Positions 62,155 to 64,000 of a stretch of DNA of 64,000 nucleotides are shown in pieces. The stretch is from an uncultured Balneola sp. GTDB lineage: Bacteria; Bacteroidota; Rhodothermia; Balneolales; Balneolaceae. The position numbers and the translations under genes were made by a program. A model generated the notes under the pieces. The model did not search any database. It had not been told where the DNA came from and saw only the letters and a list, made by a program, of their open reading frames with translations. The stretch spans positions 39,367-103,366 of the forward strand of contig CAJXQC010000013.1 of the NCBI GenBank assembly GCA_913058495.1. Direction: 5' to 3'. Within the stretch, counting starts at the first letter, position 1, and every line of letters starts with the position of its first letter.

Positions 62155-62798
62155 TGAGGTTGGTAGTTTTAATAGTTATTTGTTGCTCCGTTCTTTTTGG
62201 ATGTAACAGTGATGACTTTAAAGGATTTACATTCGGAGATGTAAAAACCATTTCCGGGTCTCCTGTTTCCAATGCTGAGATACATATTTTGTATGCAAAT
62301 GGATCATCTGCAAGAAAAGTGCAGCCTTCCACTTCAATAAACTTTAGTCTTCCTGTTACGTCAGAAGTTTCTTTTTCTACAAAAAGATTTGGAGCCAATG
62401 AAAAAATCGAAAGTTTTTCTGAGGTTTTATTTAGTGCAGGGCATCATACCATAACTCTTCTTGATTCTCTTTACACAAACGGTTTGTATGAATATTTTTT
62501 GGAGACAGAGGTAGCTTCTCATCAAAGTAAAATTCAAATTACCCGCACTGAAGAGCAATTGAAAAATAGTTTCCTACCACTAACTTATACCGATCGATCA
62601 GGAAGTTTTCAATTTCAAACCAGCATTTTAGGTGTAGGAGAAAAAATAGATTACACCATTGAAACTGGAGAATCGGCTTCTTATTCTATTGATAATGAAA
62701 TAGAATTTATCGCTATTAAAGAAGGAGAGATTATAGCTCGCAAAACTATGCTGATTTCTAATGGAGCAGAAAACGAAGTTTCTCTGATTGTAAATTAA
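62154..62798 (+). CDS. Hypothetical lipoprotein in the dxs-queA operon
   Basis: A 214-residue protein with a lipoprotein signal (VICCSVLFGC, Cys17). The next about 70 residues look like a carboxypeptidase-regulatory-like beta domain (GDVKTISGSPVSNAEIHILY), followed by two further beta-rich stretches and no cysteines. I do not recognise a wider family. It overlaps dxs and queA by one base at each end (TAATG), so translation of all three is coupled even though a functional link is not obvious. Confidence 0.85.
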   Translation: MRLVVLIVICCSVLFGCNSDDFKGFTFGDVKTISGSPVSNAEIHILYANGSSARKVQPSTSINFSLPVTSEVSFSTKRFGANEKIESFSEVLFSAGHHTITLLDSLYTNGLYEYFLETEVASHQSKIQITRTEEQLKNSFLPLTYTDRSGSFQFQTSILGVGEKIDYTIETGESASYSIDNEIEFIAIKEGEIIARKTMLISNGAENEVSLIVN

Positions 62799-63799
62799 TG
62801 AAGTACACCCTTTCCGATTTCGACTACCATCTTCCCGAAGAACTGATTGCTCAATCTCCGGCAAACCCAAGAGATCATGCGAGATTGTTGGTGTACGACC
62901 GAGCTTCTAAACAGATTAAAGACGATTTTTTCTACAATCTTGGGGATTACCTTCCCAAAGAAACCACCCTTGTTGTTAATAACAGCAAAGTAGAAAAATG
63001 CCGACTGATGTTTGATGGTGGAAAAAAAGAACTCTTCGTCACTTCGGTCAGAAACAATAATACCGTAGAGGCTTTAGTGCGTCCGGGCAAAAAGTTCCGT
63101 ATTGGGAAAACAGTCGAGCTTGTTGATGGAGTTACCGCAGAAGTTACTCATGTAGCAGAAGACGGATTAAGAACGCTCATTCTTTCTCATGATCTGGACG
63201 CTCCAGAACTCGAGCCATTCAAATACACACCTTTTCCTCCCTATATAGAACAGGACGAATCTCTGGCTTCAGAATACCAAACCGTGTACGCCAAAGATCT
63301 TGGAAGTAAAGCTGCTCCTACAGCAGGTTTACATTTTACTGATGAGCTACTAGCTAAGTTAGACGCTCAGGGAATACAAAAATCTGAAGTTACTCTCCAT
63401 GTTGGGCTTGGCACATTTGCTCCGGTAAAAACGGAGAAGCTTGATGATCATATAATGCACAGCGAGTGGTATCAACTGGATGCTAAAACTGCCGAAGAAC
63501 TAACAAAATCAGATCACATCACAGCCGTTGGAACTACAAGTATACGGGTGCTTGAATCACTGGCAAGTAACGAGCGTACGTTTAAACCCCAAAGTGGTGA
63601 AACAGATATTTTCATTACTCCGGGATATCAATTCAAAGCTGTTGATTCGCTTATCACAAACTTTCATCTGCCAAAAAGCACTTTGTTAATGCTGGTTTCT
63701 GCGCTCATGGGTTTTGATGAAATGCACCGTGTTTATGAACACGCCATTAAAGAAAAGTATCGCTTCTACTCCTTTGGTGATGCGATGTTGATAGTTTAG
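62798..63799 (+). CDS. queA: S-adenosylmethionine:tRNA ribosyltransferase-isomerase
   Basis: A 333-residue enzyme that transfers and isomerises the ribosyl part of SAM to make epoxyqueuosine at the tRNA wobble position. Typical motifs: FDYHLPEELIAQSPANPRDHARLLV, NNSKVEKCRL, AAPTAGLHFTDELL, VTLHVGLGTFAPV, and SLITNFHLPKSTLLMLVSAL. Length is usual. It is the last gene of the xseB-dxs operon and the final gene in the window. Confidence 0.97.
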   Translation: MKYTLSDFDYHLPEELIAQSPANPRDHARLLVYDRASKQIKDDFFYNLGDYLPKETTLVVNNSKVEKCRLMFDGGKKELFVTSVRNNNTVEALVRPGKKFRIGKTVELVDGVTAEVTHVAEDGLRTLILSHDLDAPELEPFKYTPFPPYIEQDESLASEYQTVYAKDLGSKAAPTAGLHFTDELLAKLDAQGIQKSEVTLHVGLGTFAPVKTEKLDDHIMHSEWYQLDAKTAEELTKSDHITAVGTTSIRVLESLASNERTFKPQSGETDIFITPGYQFKAVDSLITNFHLPKSTLLMLVSALMGFDEMHRVYEHAIKEKYRFYSFGDAMLIV

Positions 63800-63948
63800 G
63801 CAAGGTCTTTTCTTCTTCTTCTTTGGTTAGGCAATTCGCTGACAGTTTAGTAGTGATAGTACTAATAAAGTTCGCCCTTAGTATTTAAGACCGAGAAGTG
63901 AGCGTGATCTAAGCTAACCCTAAAAAAAGATCTTACTCCTTGGCTTAT

Positions 63949-63972
63949 GTACTTTTGTACCGACAAAAGTAC
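63949..63972. repeat. Inverted repeat GTACTTTTGT / ACAAAAGTAC
   Basis: Exact 10-base arms (63949-63958 and 63963-63972) around ACCG, followed by CAAAAGCT. It looks like a 'ttttggtacttttgt' dispersed palindrome of FCB genomes. The rest of 63800-64000 holds no gene that I can support. Confidence 0.7.
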
Positions 63973-64000
63973 CAAAAGCTCCCGACAAGAATTATTGGCG

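Noticed and set aside
63800..64000. Possible partial gene at the right edge.
   Set aside because: No frame with a start or conserved sequence is visible; only an inverted repeat stands out.

Overview
The window is AT-rich, gene-dense bacterial chromosome. It looks like a member of the Bacteroidota/Balneolota side of the FCB group, possibly a free-living aquatic Balneola-like organism. This is inferred from family content (DUF5686, DUF6263, DUF2911, DUF3667, YpdA, many secreted lipoproteins), TAnnTTTG-type -7 boxes in front of two stable RNA genes, and FCB-style intergenic inverted repeats. No phage, plasmid, insertion sequence, CRISPR array or toxin-antitoxin locus is evident. There are about 60 protein genes, one tRNA, one SRP RNA and one clear pseudogene.

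Layout. 1-5.5 kb: an OmpH/Skp-like periplasmic chaperone gene behind the tail of a possible paralogue, small envelope proteins, a serine hydrolase overlapping an rRNA-methyltransferase-like gene, a DUF3667 gene broken by an in-frame TAA, and a lipoprotein serpin. 5.7-7.2 kb: an ECF sigma factor with an overlapping membrane partner. 7.3-14.2 kb: a secreted GH13 amylase, a zinc-ribbon membrane protein, DUF6263 and DUF2911 envelope proteins, a GNAT and a Cho/UvrC-like GIY-YIG nuclease. 14.3-18.9 kb: a multi-PAS histidine kinase with a single-domain receiver, then an M28 peptidase. 19-22.3 kb: SDR, aldehyde dehydrogenase and a YhdH-type reductase. 22.5-24 kb: an MltF-type transglycosylase. 24.7-27.2 kb: an RsbV/RsbW/RsbU-type partner-switching cassette. 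27.4-32.9 kb: a SPOR lipoprotein, an orphan ABC ATPase with a GlsB-like protein, a DUF5686 outer-membrane protein and an OmpA lipoprotein with calcium-type repeats.

33.1-40.5 kb: tRNA-Ala(GGC), then a tight four-gene operon (secreted beta protein, FecR-domain protein, 918-aa outer-membrane-like protein, CHASE2 adenylate/guanylate cyclase), then SRP RNA. I regard this operon as the best candidate for an under-described system: an envelope-sensing module whose output is a cyclic nucleotide. 40.5-50 kb: YpdA, a YheT-like hydrolase, an orphan HSDR_N nuclease, a degenerate DksA/TraR protein, DUF3052 and alcohol dehydrogenase, RF3, a metzincin lipoprotein, a GNAT and an MltB-type transglycosylase.

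50.4-63.8 kb is mostly housekeeping: lpdA-lipB-lipA (lipoylation), plsY-gpsA (phospholipid precursors), an AlbA_2 protein, an IscA-type Fe-S carrier, comEC, a DUF1223 protein, and a tight xseB-dxs-lipoprotein-queA operon. Intergenic spaces carry several imperfect inverted repeats that look like dispersed non-coding elements; some also serve as terminators. All family calls are from reading translations by eye without database searches.
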